A stretch of 38,528 nt of DNA, from contig JAURHM010000030.1 in NCBI GenBank assembly GCA_030833315.1, forward strand, positions 1 through 38,528. Reading direction: 5' to 3'. The notes beneath the pieces are model-generated. The model worked only from the letters and a program-made list of their open reading frames with translations. It was not told the origin of the DNA and did not search any database. Each line of letters begins with the position of its first letter. Position 1 is the first letter of the stretch. The DNA is from Burkholderiales bacterium. Its GTDB lineage: Bacteria > Pseudomonadota > Gammaproteobacteria > Burkholderiales > SG8-41. Shown piece after piece: positions 1 to 7,097 of this stretch. The position numbers and the translations under genes were made by a program.

Positions 1-834
1 ATCAAGGTCAATGGTTGATAAAGGGCAGGCGACGTAGAACGGTATGCCATGCCGCATCGCCAGCACAGCCATCATGTAAGTGCCTATCTTGTTGGCAACA
101 TCGCCGTTGGCGGCGACACGGTCAGCGCCGACAATAACGGCATCGATGCGGCGGTTGCTCATCAAATGGCCTGCCGCGCTGTCGGCAATCAGCGTTACGG
201 GAATGCCGTCCTGCTGCAACTCCCAGGCAGTAAGCCGGGCGCCCTGCAGGAAAGGCCGGGTTTCATTGGCGATGACTTCAATGCGTTTACCGGTTTCAAT
301 CGCAGAACGGATCACGCCTAGCGCAGTGCCATGACCGGCGGTTGCCAGCGCACCTGCATTGCAATGGGTCATCACGCAGGCGGATGACGGCAGCAGGGCG
401 GCGCCATGCGCACCCAGTGCGCGGTTGGTCTGCAGATCGTCGGCGGTGATCTGATGGGCCGCCGCAAGTAATTCGGCGGCGCAGTCCGTGCTGCTCACGC
501 TGCGGCAATTCTTCATCACGCACCGCATCCGGTTCAGCGCCCAGACCAGATTTACCGCTGTCGGACGGCTGCCGGCGAGCAAATCAAATGCCGGCTCCAT
601 TTCCCGTTTAAATTGATCGCGCGAAGTCCCGCGCAGTTTTTGCGCCTCCAGTGCGATGCCATAAGCGGCCGCACAGCCGATAGCCGGTGCGCCGCGCACC
701 ACCAGATCACGGATGGCCTGTGCAGCAGTCGCGGCCGAATCACAGCGCAGGTATTCGCAGCGGTCGGGAAGCCACCGCTGATCGAGCAGTTCAAGACCGT
801 TATTCGTCCAACGCAGGGTATGAAATGCAGGCAT
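1..834 (-). CDS. mtnA: Methylthioribose-1-phosphate isomerase (C-terminus cut by window edge)
   Basis: MtnA isomerises 5-methylthioribose-1-phosphate to methylthioribulose-1-phosphate in cytosolic methionine salvage. The reading frame is open from an ATG at 834 to base 1, giving 278 of the usual 340-370 residues. Recognisable family motifs are VVRGAPAIG near residue 48, THCNAGALAT (with the catalytic-type Cys) and IVGADRVAANGDVANKIGT (with the catalytic-type Asp). The start lies 11 nt after the stop of the upstream class II aldolase gene, so the two are probably co-transcribed. eIF2B-like paralogues share the fold, but the Cys/Asp motifs favour a true MtnA. The missing part is the C-terminal end, which lies outside the window. 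Confidence 0.93.
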   Translation of the reverse strand, partial: MPAFHTLRWTNNGLELLDQRWLPDRCEYLRCDSAATAAQAIRDLVVRGAPAIGCAAAYGIALEAQKLRGTSRDQFKREMEPAFDLLAGSRPTAVNLVWALNRMRCVMKNCRSVSSTDCAAELLAAAHQITADDLQTNRALGAHGAALLPSSACVMTHCNAGALATAGHGTALGVIRSAIETGKRIEVIANETRPFLQGARLTAWELQQDGIPVTLIADSAAGHLMSNRRIDAVIVGADRVAANGDVANKIGTYMMAVLAMRHGIPFYVACPLSTIDLD

Positions 835-845
835 GGTATCCGCTG

Positions 846-2018
846 TCAGTCGTTTGATTGTGCGCGCACGCGTTGCTCAAAGCCGCCGTATTCCAGTTCG
901 GCACGTGCGATGTCTTCTGCAGGCGCGGCGCAATACCGTCCGTGCGCAGTGGCTCGACTAATGATCGCGATGTCGTGGAGATAGATTTCCGCGGCGACAG
1001 CGGCGTAATGCGCATTGACGCCGAAGGCACAGAGTCCGAAAGAGGGATCGAGGGCAATGCGCGGCGCGGCATCGATAGTGTGCGGCGCTTCGCCGAGTGT
1101 CTGCTGCAGATAGTCCCGATAGGACCGCGCATAGACTGCTATGTCGCCGTCGATCAGCGGCAACCGCTTGGTAAATATCGCGTGCTGTGGCGTAGGCGGT
1201 CCCTGCCGCGATATGTCCGCAAGATCAATGCGGCGCGCATAGGCGAGAGTCTGTGCTGTGCTCACCCGGCACAGACTCAGCGGGAATCCGGCCACGGCTG
1301 AAGCGGCTTGCCGGAGCGACTCCGCCCGGTCTTCACCGGACGCGATGGCATCCGTTTCCGGCAGCACCCATGCGCCGCGAGATTGCAGCCAGTCTTCGGC
1401 GCGATTCACCAGTCGCAGCAGATTTTCATAGGACTCCCGGGCTGTGTTGCCGAAAGCGACAACACCATGAAATGCCAGAATCAGGCCGATGGCGCGATCT
1501 GTTGCGCAGGACTCAAATACGGCCTTGCAGGCCCGCGCCAGCGCAGCACCGGAATGACGGTAGGGCACGACCGGGGCCAGATCGCCGAACACTTCAGCGC
1601 AGCGCTCTTCGCAGTTGGTGACGTTGGCAACCGCCAGCACCGCATCAGCATGCGCGTGTTCAACATAGGCATAGGGCAGGGCCGCGTGCAGCAGGGTTTC
1701 AATGGAAGGTTTTGCCGCCTTCGGCGAATGCTTGCAATCGTCGACACGCCGCATCAACTCGACATCGGAAATCTGCTCATCCTTGAGCAGGGCGCGCAAC
1801 CGCAGCAAATCGAGCGCCGTGAAGTGCTCCTCACTGACCGCACCGAGATCGGCGCCTGTGCCTTTGACGTAAAGCGTGTCGGCGGCTTTCAGCGAGGTAT
1901 TGCCGCCGCCATATAACACCATGTCCTTGTTGCCGCCGATCAGCCTTGATGTGTAGGCGCGCAATGCGAGCGGTGCATTGATACTCGCCGCAAGGGTGTT
2001 ATCCCAGAGGTTTTGCAT
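846..2018 (-). CDS. Class II aldolase/adducin family protein, long stand-alone form
   Basis: This 390-residue protein has a class II (zinc-dependent) aldolase domain over roughly residues 10-230. A YGGGNTS loop lies near residue 37, the metal-type motif EHAHAD near 118, and a third His in FHGVV near 184. The remaining 160 residues resemble the linker found in fused aldolase/short-chain dehydrogenase proteins, including a C-terminal ELEYGGFEQ element, but no dehydrogenase domain follows. It is the first gene of a two-gene unit with mtnA. From the pairing I infer that it cleaves methylthioribulose-1-phosphate or a similar sugar phosphate; the substrate cannot be read from sequence. It could instead be a rhamnulose- or fuculose-phosphate aldolase. 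The promoter is likely the -10 at 2044-2049 read leftwards. Confidence 0.8.
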   Translation of the reverse strand: MQNLWDNTLAASINAPLALRAYTSRLIGGNKDMVLYGGGNTSLKAADTLYVKGTGADLGAVSEEHFTALDLLRLRALLKDEQISDVELMRRVDDCKHSPKAAKPSIETLLHAALPYAYVEHAHADAVLAVANVTNCEERCAEVFGDLAPVVPYRHSGAALARACKAVFESCATDRAIGLILAFHGVVAFGNTARESYENLLRLVNRAEDWLQSRGAWVLPETDAIASGEDRAESLRQAASAVAGFPLSLCRVSTAQTLAYARRIDLADISRQGPPTPQHAIFTKRLPLIDGDIAVYARSYRDYLQQTLGEAPHTIDAAPRIALDPSFGLCAFGVNAHYAAVAAEIYLHDIAIISRATAHGRYCAAPAEDIARAELEYGGFEQRVRAQSND

Positions 2019-2043
2019 GATCGTTCATGTCGTCCAGGCGGTC

Positions 2044-2051
2044 ATTATAAT
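2044..2051. promoter_or_regulatory. Palindromic -10 element shared by divergent aldolase and GNAT genes
   Basis: The sequence ATTATAAT contains a perfect TATAAT on each strand: 2046-2051 rightwards and 2049-2044 leftwards. Leftward initiation near 2037 would give the aldolase a leader of about 20 nt. Rightward initiation near 2058 would fall on the GNAT start codon. No good -35 hexamer was seen at the standard spacing on either side, so this is a candidate only. Confidence 0.45.
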
Positions 2052-2057
2052 CGCGAC

Positions 2058-2507
2058 ATGTCATCACCTCCCGGATTCAGTGTGCGAACCGCCTCATGGC
2101 AGGAGGATCTGGCGCCCTTACAGGATTTGCGTCGGACCGTGTTTATCCTGGAGCAACAGGTGCCGGAATCGCTGGAATGGGATGAATTTGACGCGGTATC
2201 CCAGCATGCTTTGGCCATTGATGCACATGGCCATGCCATCGGCACCGGCCGCCTGCTGCCGGACGGCCATATCGGGCGCATGGCAGTCAGGCATGAATGG
2301 CGCGGTCAAGGTGTCGGCGGCGCGATCCTTCAATTTCTGGTGGATTGCGCCAAGCGACGGGGCGATGCCGTCCTGCATCTCAACGCCCAGACCCATGCCA
2401 TCGGCTTTTACGAAAGACACGGTTTTGTCGTTTATGGCGAAGACTTTCCGGATGCCAGCATTCCGCACCGGCGCATGACGCGGGTGCTTCAGCCTGTCGC
2501 GAGCTGA
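2058..2507 (+). CDS. GNAT family N-acetyltransferase
   Basis: A 149-residue single-domain acyl-CoA N-acyltransferase. The acetyl-CoA-binding core is visible as GRMAVRHEWRGQGVGGAIL around residues 74-92 (the R/Q-x-x-G-x-G/A pattern), followed by NAQTHAIGFYERHGF, the usual final strand-helix of GNAT proteins. The overall pattern is ElaA/YjcF-like; the substrate is unknown. I chose the ATG at 2058. An in-frame ATG at 2013 would overlap the start of the divergent aldolase gene and precede the candidate -10. No Shine-Dalgarno sequence precedes 2058, and the -10 lies 6 nt upstream, so the message may be leaderless. The last 19 nt overlap the convergent NRDE gene. Confidence 0.85.
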   Translation: MSSPPGFSVRTASWQEDLAPLQDLRRTVFILEQQVPESLEWDEFDAVSQHALAIDAHGHAIGTGRLLPDGHIGRMAVRHEWRGQGVGGAILQFLVDCAKRRGDAVLHLNAQTHAIGFYERHGFVVYGEDFPDASIPHRRMTRVLQPVAS

Positions 2508-3271
2508 AGCCTGAAGGCGCGGGCATCTTCGCCGGCAGGAACGCCGCCGGGCCCGAAACGTTTCTCATGGAAAAACACGTCGCCAGCGGCATTAACCAGC
2601 ACCACAGTGGATGTGCGGGTGCCGTAGTGTTCACCGCGGATAAAGGGCGGTGACAGTTCCTTTTCGCGCTGACGCGTAATGCCGGTATCGGGCAACAGCT
2701 GATCCGGTGCCGACTGATCATTCAGCAGCACCGGAAACAACACGGCGCTGATGGCGTCCGGGTCATCAAAGCCGGTAGTCGAAGACAGCGAGGCAGTACC
2801 TGCCGTGACTTTCGGCCACGGCGTATTCAGCAGATGGTTGCTCAGTCCGTGCACGCCCGGGGCAATGGACTGCGGTTGCGCGATGCGGTTGGAATAGAAA
2901 TGCAGCGCATCCAGATCCCCGGCAATCATGCTGTACGGGTTGTATTCGGCATTGCGGCTGGCGGCTTGCCTTAAAAATTCTTCGGCGTTTGCCGTTCCGG
3001 CGAGAAATCCGCTGACCAACTCACCGCGGGAACGTGGTGCTGCAGGCCCCGGCACACCCTCACGATAGTTGGTAATGGCGGCAAACCGGCCGTCACCATG
3101 CAAGCCCATCCAGGTGCCGCCTTTTTCCAAGTCACGGCCGGCATAAATATCCGGCTGGTCATCCCAGAAGGCCGCCGCTGCGGCTGGGCGGCTGTGATGC
3201 TCATCACGATTGGCGGCGACCACCAGCGGGAAATGGCGGTGGGCCTTGAAACTGAACAGGATCAGGCACAT
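2489..3271 (-). CDS. NRDE (TANGO2-like) family protein
   Basis: A 260-residue protein of the NRDE/TANGO2 family, named for the Asn-Arg-Asp-Glu motif, seen here at residues 21-24 just after VVAA. The N-terminus MCLILF carries the conserved Cys2, and GGTWMGLHGDGRFAAITNYREG follows as expected. The biochemical role of the family is not firmly established; the eukaryotic member has been linked to heme or lipid handling. It is the last gene of an operon with DUF4936 and ygfZ, starting 4 nt after the DUF4936 stop, and its 3' end overlaps the GNAT gene from the other strand. Family assignment is firm; function is open. Confidence 0.88.
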   Translation of the reverse strand: MCLILFSFKAHRHFPLVVAANRDEHHSRPAAAAAFWDDQPDIYAGRDLEKGGTWMGLHGDGRFAAITNYREGVPGPAAPRSRGELVSGFLAGTANAEEFLRQAASRNAEYNPYSMIAGDLDALHFYSNRIAQPQSIAPGVHGLSNHLLNTPWPKVTAGTASLSSTTGFDDPDAISAVLFPVLLNDQSAPDQLLPDTGITRQREKELSPPFIRGEHYGTRTSTVVLVNAAGDVFFHEKRFGPGGVPAGEDARAFRLQLATG

Positions 3272-3275
3272 GGCC

Positions 3276-3557
3276 TTATTCGCTGAAACACTCGGTATGT
3301 CTGCCGCTGCCGGCCTGCAGGAAATTGGCGATGCCGCTGCCGGTCACCGCTTCAGCAAGTTCCCATTCAAAACTTGCTTCATCCGGGACGTTTTCGTAAA
3401 TCTCCATCCACAGCAGAGGCTCATTGCGTTTTTTCATGACGCGCCCCTGTACACCGGTCTTGCGCTGCACGGCATCGAACAGATACTCGACGGCAACGGC
3501 ACAGGCGCCGGTTTTCGCGGGGTCAACGCGGTAATAAATATAGTAAGACCAGTTCAT
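3276..3557 (-). CDS. DUF4936 family protein
   Basis: A small 93-residue cytoplasmic protein with no signal peptide or membrane segment. The opening MNWSYYIYYRV, a central MKKRNEPLLWMEIYE and the final HTECF element match DUF4936 proteins, which occur mainly in Betaproteobacteria next to ygfZ. It looks like a ferredoxin-like alpha/beta domain of the monooxygenase/dimeric-barrel kind, but no catalytic residues are evident. It sits 2 nt after ygfZ and 4 nt before the NRDE gene, so it is translated from the same message, perhaps by coupling. Function unknown. Confidence 0.85.
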   Translation of the reverse strand: MNWSYYIYYRVDPAKTGACAVAVEYLFDAVQRKTGVQGRVMKKRNEPLLWMEIYENVPDEASFEWELAEAVTGSGIANFLQAGSGRHTECFSE

Positions 3558-3559
3558 GT

Positions 3560-4441
3560 TCAGCCCATTGAATAAGGAAGCGTTTTGAGTGACAGCAAGG
3601 GCCCCTGCAAGGATCCGCAGTGATAGCTTGCAGTCACCGCATTCGCGGTTTGTAGCACAGCCAGCACTTCCTGATGGCCATCGCCTGCAGACGATACGGA
3701 GACAACCATTCCTGCGGCCTGATCGCCGAGTTCATGGCAATACAGTTTGTCGCCTGGAGCGGCGGCGGCCACGGAAGCACGATACATGCGCTGTTTCAGC
3801 CGGCCGAGATAGTGTGTGCGGGCGACAATTTCCTGGCCCGGGTAACAGCCTTTGGTATAACTCAGCGCACCGATCAGATCGAGATTGACCATTTGCGGTA
3901 CAAATTGTTCCTGCGTTGCTGGCCTGATGAATGGGATGCCGCAGGCAATGTCCGCGGCATTCCAGGCGCCATTATCCGCGGCCAGGTTTGATGTATCCCC
4001 GGCCTTGACCGCGAGAAAACGATTGCCGGGCAGTCGGATGGTCGTCACCGCACCTTCAATCCAGACGCCATGAATCTGCTCCGACACCTGCGCGCCAAGA
4101 CCGGCCAATGCGGATGCGGTATCGGAGCCCAGCACTCCGATGCAGGCTACAGTCGTAGTGATGTCTTCGGCTTTGACCTTGGCGCGGAGGATGTACATCG
4201 ACAGGCGCTTGCGCAGCGGCTCGGCAATTGAAGAAGGCAGCAGCATCTGATAACCGTCGCCTTCACGCCACAGCAGAAAGGTCGCGAGCAGGCGGCCCTT
4301 GGGCGTGCAATAACCTCCGTAAGTACTGCTGGCGGTTTTAAGTCCCTGAACGTCGCAGGTCAATTGCCCGTGCAGAAACGCCGTGGCATCCGGCCCCGAG
4401 AAGCGCAGCAGTGAAAAATCTTCAAGTAATGCGGCAGACAT
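3560..4441 (-). CDS. ygfZ: Folate-binding protein YgfZ
   Basis: YgfZ is a tetrahydrofolate-binding relative of GcvT that helps assemble or repair certain iron-sulfur enzymes (for example MiaB-dependent tRNA modification in E. coli). The 293-residue protein carries the signature KGCYPGQEIVARTHYLG near residues 200-216, including the conserved Cys. The N-terminal half shows the GcvT-like pattern (FLHGQLTCDV, GRLLATFLLW). It is the first gene of a three-gene operon with DUF4936 and NRDE. A good sigma70 promoter lies at 4471-4499. The gene is divergent from a ygfX-like gene, echoing the ygfX-ygfY / ygfZ neighbourhood of E. coli but without sdhE (ygfY). Confidence 0.93.
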   Translation of the reverse strand: MSAALLEDFSLLRFSGPDATAFLHGQLTCDVQGLKTASSTYGGYCTPKGRLLATFLLWREGDGYQMLLPSSIAEPLRKRLSMYILRAKVKAEDITTTVACIGVLGSDTASALAGLGAQVSEQIHGVWIEGAVTTIRLPGNRFLAVKAGDTSNLAADNGAWNAADIACGIPFIRPATQEQFVPQMVNLDLIGALSYTKGCYPGQEIVARTHYLGRLKQRMYRASVAAAAPGDKLYCHELGDQAAGMVVSVSSAGDGHQEVLAVLQTANAVTASYHCGSLQGPLLSLKTLPYSMG

Positions 4442-4470
4442 AATGGTTTGTGCTGATCAGCGAACCCGCG

Positions 4471-4499
4471 ATAATAGCGCCGTTGTTCATACTTGTAAA
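4471..4499 (-). promoter_or_regulatory. Sigma70-type promoter of the ygfZ operon
   Basis: Read on the minus strand, TTTACA (4499-4494) and TATTAT (4476-4471) are separated by exactly 17 bp; each hexamer matches five of six consensus bases. Initiation near 4464 would give a leader of about 23 nt before the ygfZ ATG at 4441. Confidence 0.7.
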
Positions 4500-4567
4500 A
4501 TATTCCATTAAAAACAAAGGGTTATTGTTTTCCTCTCGAATTGCATTCCGGCGCTGAATCCGCTGCA

Positions 4568-5035
4568 ATGCCGGCGATGAACAAGCTGAATCCACTGCGG
4601 GTTGAACTCAAGCCTTCACAACGGCTTACTGCACTGTTGTTTACCGCGCATGGCGGGGCCTTGCTGTTGCTGACGATCCTGCCATTGCCGCTTTGGATCA
4701 TCGTCCCGATCGCGGCAGTGCTGCTGTGGAGTGCCGTGCACACCACCTTGCGCCATGCGCGGCGCCGGGGAGTGCATGCAGTTACTGCACTGGAACTCGC
4801 AGACCGCGAACAACTGCAGTTTCGTACGGGTGATGGGACCTGGCATCGCGGGCAGCTGCTGGACAGCAGCACCATCAGCTTGTGGATGGTTCTGCTGAAC
4901 CTCCGCACCGACCGCGGCCGCATCCTGCATGTGGTGATTCCCGGCGATGGCATCAGCGCGGATGATTTCCGCCATCTGCGGGTCTGGCTGCGCTGGGGCC
5001 CGCGACCGGCCGGCGAAGAAGCCGATAACGCCTGA
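4568..5035 (+). CDS. ygfX: YgfX-like inner-membrane protein
   Basis: A protein of about 155 residues. It begins with the motif LNPLRVELKPSQRL, then two closely spaced membrane segments (about residues 22-60) and a soluble C-terminal domain ending in an FRHLRVWLRW element. This layout matches the YgfX/CptA family. In E. coli YgfX is encoded with SdhE and has been described both as a toxin acting on cytoskeletal proteins and as a membrane partner of flavinylation. Possible starts are TTG 4541, ATG 4568 and ATG 4577; no ribosome-binding site decides between them, and the homology begins just after 4577. It is divergent from ygfZ and convergent with an MFS gene 7 nt away. No sdhE is next to it. 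Family call moderately sure; function uncertain. Confidence 0.68.
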   Translation: MPAMNKLNPLRVELKPSQRLTALLFTAHGGALLLLTILPLPLWIIVPIAAVLLWSAVHTTLRHARRRGVHAVTALELADREQLQFRTGDGTWHRGQLLDSSTISLWMVLLNLRTDRGRILHVVIPGDGISADDFRHLRVWLRWGPRPAGEEADNA

Positions 5036-5042
5036 TATCCGG

Positions 5043-6278
5043 TCAGTGTTCTTCCGGCGGTTTAACGGCCCGGAACATGCGCAGCAGAGTCAGGTCATAA
5101 ACAATTTTCAGTGCGCCGCAGATCACCAGCGGCCAGCCGAAGGGGCTCGCGACCAGCAGTGCGCCGGCAATCGACGGACTCAGCGCGCTGGCCAGACTGC
5201 GTGGCACCGCGGTAACACTCGCGGCTGCCGGTCTTTCTCCCGGCGATACCACCGCCATGACATAAGAGGTTCTTGCCGGCACATCCATCGACGACAGTGC
5301 GCTGCGCAGGAACAGGAACAGCAGCGCCAGTTCCAGTGTCGGCATGAACGGTACCAGGATCAGAAACAAATTGGCCGGCAGATGGGTGAACACCATGGTG
5401 TTGATCAGCCCGAAGCGGGCAGTGACACGCGCTGCGGCGAGATGGGAAAAAGCCGTCAGTAATCCGGTCCAGAAAAAAATATTGCCGGCCGCCGCGACCG
5501 ACAGATCAAAACGCTGCAGCAGCCAAAGCGCAAGCAGCGACTGCACGGCAAAACCGCCGGCGAATGAATCGATGCTGAACAGCGCCGCCAGGGTGTAGAC
5601 AATACGGCGCGACTTGCCCAGCGGCACCGGCTGTTCGTGGGTCTGCGCTTCCAGCGCCGGCGACAGGCTGCGGTACAGCAACAGGCTGGCAAGTCCCAGC
5701 ACGCCATACAACACAAACATCACGCGTACGGTCAGCAGACGGGCAGGATCACCGCCGGCCGAGAACAGGTCAGGAACACCGGCGGCCTGCGCGCCGATGG
5801 CGGCAACCAGCGCACCGATCAGACTGTAGCGTGCAAACAATGCCGTTCGGGACTGCGGCGTGGCCGCCCTTGCGAGCAGCGTCTGTTCGAGCGGTGAAAA
5901 CGGGGTCACATCGCTGGCTGACGGATTCAAAGTGCCGATCACCGCGATGATCAGCAAGGGCCAGAAGTCCGTAAAGACTGCTGCGGCGAATCCGGTGAGG
6001 CCCATCAATACGCTGGCCGCCAGCAGCAGATACCGCGTCGAATGACGATGCGCGATGAAGCCGATAGCCAGCGTCATCAGACCTGACCCGAGCAGCGTGG
6101 CTGTGACCAGCAGACCGATCTCCAGCGCGCTGTAGCCGAGCAGAGTCAGATAATAGGGCAGCAGCAAACTGACATAACCATCACCGAAAGCGCGCAGGGC
6201 GCGTGCAGCGAGCAGCAGGCGCGCATCCGGCAACGTGCCCGGCGGCATCAGTAAATTCCGAAACGGCGGCATGCTCAT
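5043..6278 (-). CDS. MFS transporter
   Basis: A hydrophobic protein of about 411 residues with roughly twelve predicted membrane helices and a polar central loop near residues 200-220 (ALEAQTHEQPVPLGKSRR), the usual arrangement of the major facilitator superfamily. Motif-A-like sequence is weak; an ARALRAFGDGY segment begins the first helix. Substrate unknown. The open frame extends upstream to 6437 but would run into the divergent glutathione transferase gene, and the added residues are polar and not MFS-like. I therefore place the start at 6278 (MSMPPF), with 6272 as the alternative. An inverted repeat lies in the divergent promoter region. It converges with ygfX. Confidence 0.8.
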   Translation of the reverse strand: MSMPPFRNLLMPPGTLPDARLLLAARALRAFGDGYVSLLLPYYLTLLGYSALEIGLLVTATLLGSGLMTLAIGFIAHRHSTRYLLLAASVLMGLTGFAAAVFTDFWPLLIIAVIGTLNPSASDVTPFSPLEQTLLARAATPQSRTALFARYSLIGALVAAIGAQAAGVPDLFSAGGDPARLLTVRVMFVLYGVLGLASLLLYRSLSPALEAQTHEQPVPLGKSRRIVYTLAALFSIDSFAGGFAVQSLLALWLLQRFDLSVAAAGNIFFWTGLLTAFSHLAAARVTARFGLINTMVFTHLPANLFLILVPFMPTLELALLFLFLRSALSSMDVPARTSYVMAVVSPGERPAAASVTAVPRSLASALSPSIAGALLVASPFGWPLVICGALKIVYDLTLLRMFRAVKPPEEH

Positions 6279-6306
6279 GACTGAAGAATAGCAGTAACAC
6301 TGCATG

Positions 6307-6329
6307 CCGCCGGCAGGTTCCTCCGGCGG
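6307..6329. repeat. Inverted repeat between divergent MFS and GST genes
   Basis: CCGCCGG (6307-6313) and CCGGCGG (6323-6329) form a perfect 7-bp inverted repeat with a 9-nt spacer. A TATACT hexamer follows at 6345-6350, 35 nt before the GST start, and is a possible -10 without a clear -35. The arm spacing and position would suit a repressor operator, but no regulator gene is adjacent. Confidence 0.4.
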
Positions 6330-6384
6330 GTGATGCGGCTGCGTTATACTGACTCGATCAAAAAACCATGCGCGCGGAGGATTC

Positions 6385-7080
6385 ATGATCGAGCTGTACA
6401 GCTGGGCGACGCCGAACGGCCACAAAATCCACATCATGCTCGAAGAAACCGGCCTGCCTTACCGGGTAAATGGCGTGAATATCCGCACCGGCGATCAGTT
6501 CAAGCCCGGTTTCCTGAAAATCAGCCCGAACAACCGCATCCCGGCGATCGTTGATCCGCAGGGCCCCGGCGACAAACCGCTGTCACTGTTCGAGTCCGGT
6601 GCGATTCTGCTTTATCTGGCTTCAAAAACCGGCCGTTTCCTGCCGGAGGATGTGGCGCAGCGCTGGTCCTGTATGCAATGGCTGATGTGGCAGATGGGCG
6701 GCGTCGGCCCGATGTTCGGTCAAGCCAATCATTTCCGGCGTTACGCAAAAGACAAGATCGAATACGCAATCGACCGCTACACCAGCGAAGCCAACCGGCT
6801 GACGCATGTGCTCGACAAGCAGCTCGCGCAATCGAAATTTGTGGCCTGCGACGAATACAGCATTGCCGACATGGCGATTTTCCCGTGGATGCGCGGCGCC
6901 GACAGCCGTGGCATTGACATGAGTGAATACCCCAATGTCAAACGCTGGTTTGACAGCATCAACGCTCGACCTGCCGTGCTGCGCGCGTTGCAGGTTCTGT
7001 CCACTGAATCGAACAGCAATCCGGTCGACGACAAGGCGCGTGAGGTGATGTTCGGCAAAACCCAGTTCCAGAAACGCTGA
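6385..7080 (+). CDS. yfcG: Glutathione S-transferase, YfcG-like (Nu class)
   Basis: A 231-residue cytosolic protein with an N-terminal thioredoxin-like domain (TPNGHKI at residues 9-15, ISPNNRIPAIVD at 46-57, LFESGAILLYLA at 69-80) and a C-terminal helical domain (VACDEYSIADMAIFPW). These motifs match E. coli YfcG, which binds glutathione and reduces disulfides and lacks the usual catalytic Ser/Cys/Tyr of other GSTs. A strong Shine-Dalgarno GGAGG lies 5 nt before the ATG and fixes the start. An MFS gene follows after 17 nt, probably in the same operon. Physiological substrate unknown. Confidence 0.88.
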   Translation: MIELYSWATPNGHKIHIMLEETGLPYRVNGVNIRTGDQFKPGFLKISPNNRIPAIVDPQGPGDKPLSLFESGAILLYLASKTGRFLPEDVAQRWSCMQWLMWQMGGVGPMFGQANHFRRYAKDKIEYAIDRYTSEANRLTHVLDKQLAQSKFVACDEYSIADMAIFPWMRGADSRGIDMSEYPNVKRWFDSINARPAVLRALQVLSTESNSNPVDDKAREVMFGKTQFQKR

Positions 7081-7097
7081 TCTCCGGGAATACCGAA

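Noticed and set aside
6279-6437. N-terminal extension of the first MFS gene
   Set aside because: It would overlap the start and ribosome-binding site of the divergent GST gene, and the added residues are polar and atypical.
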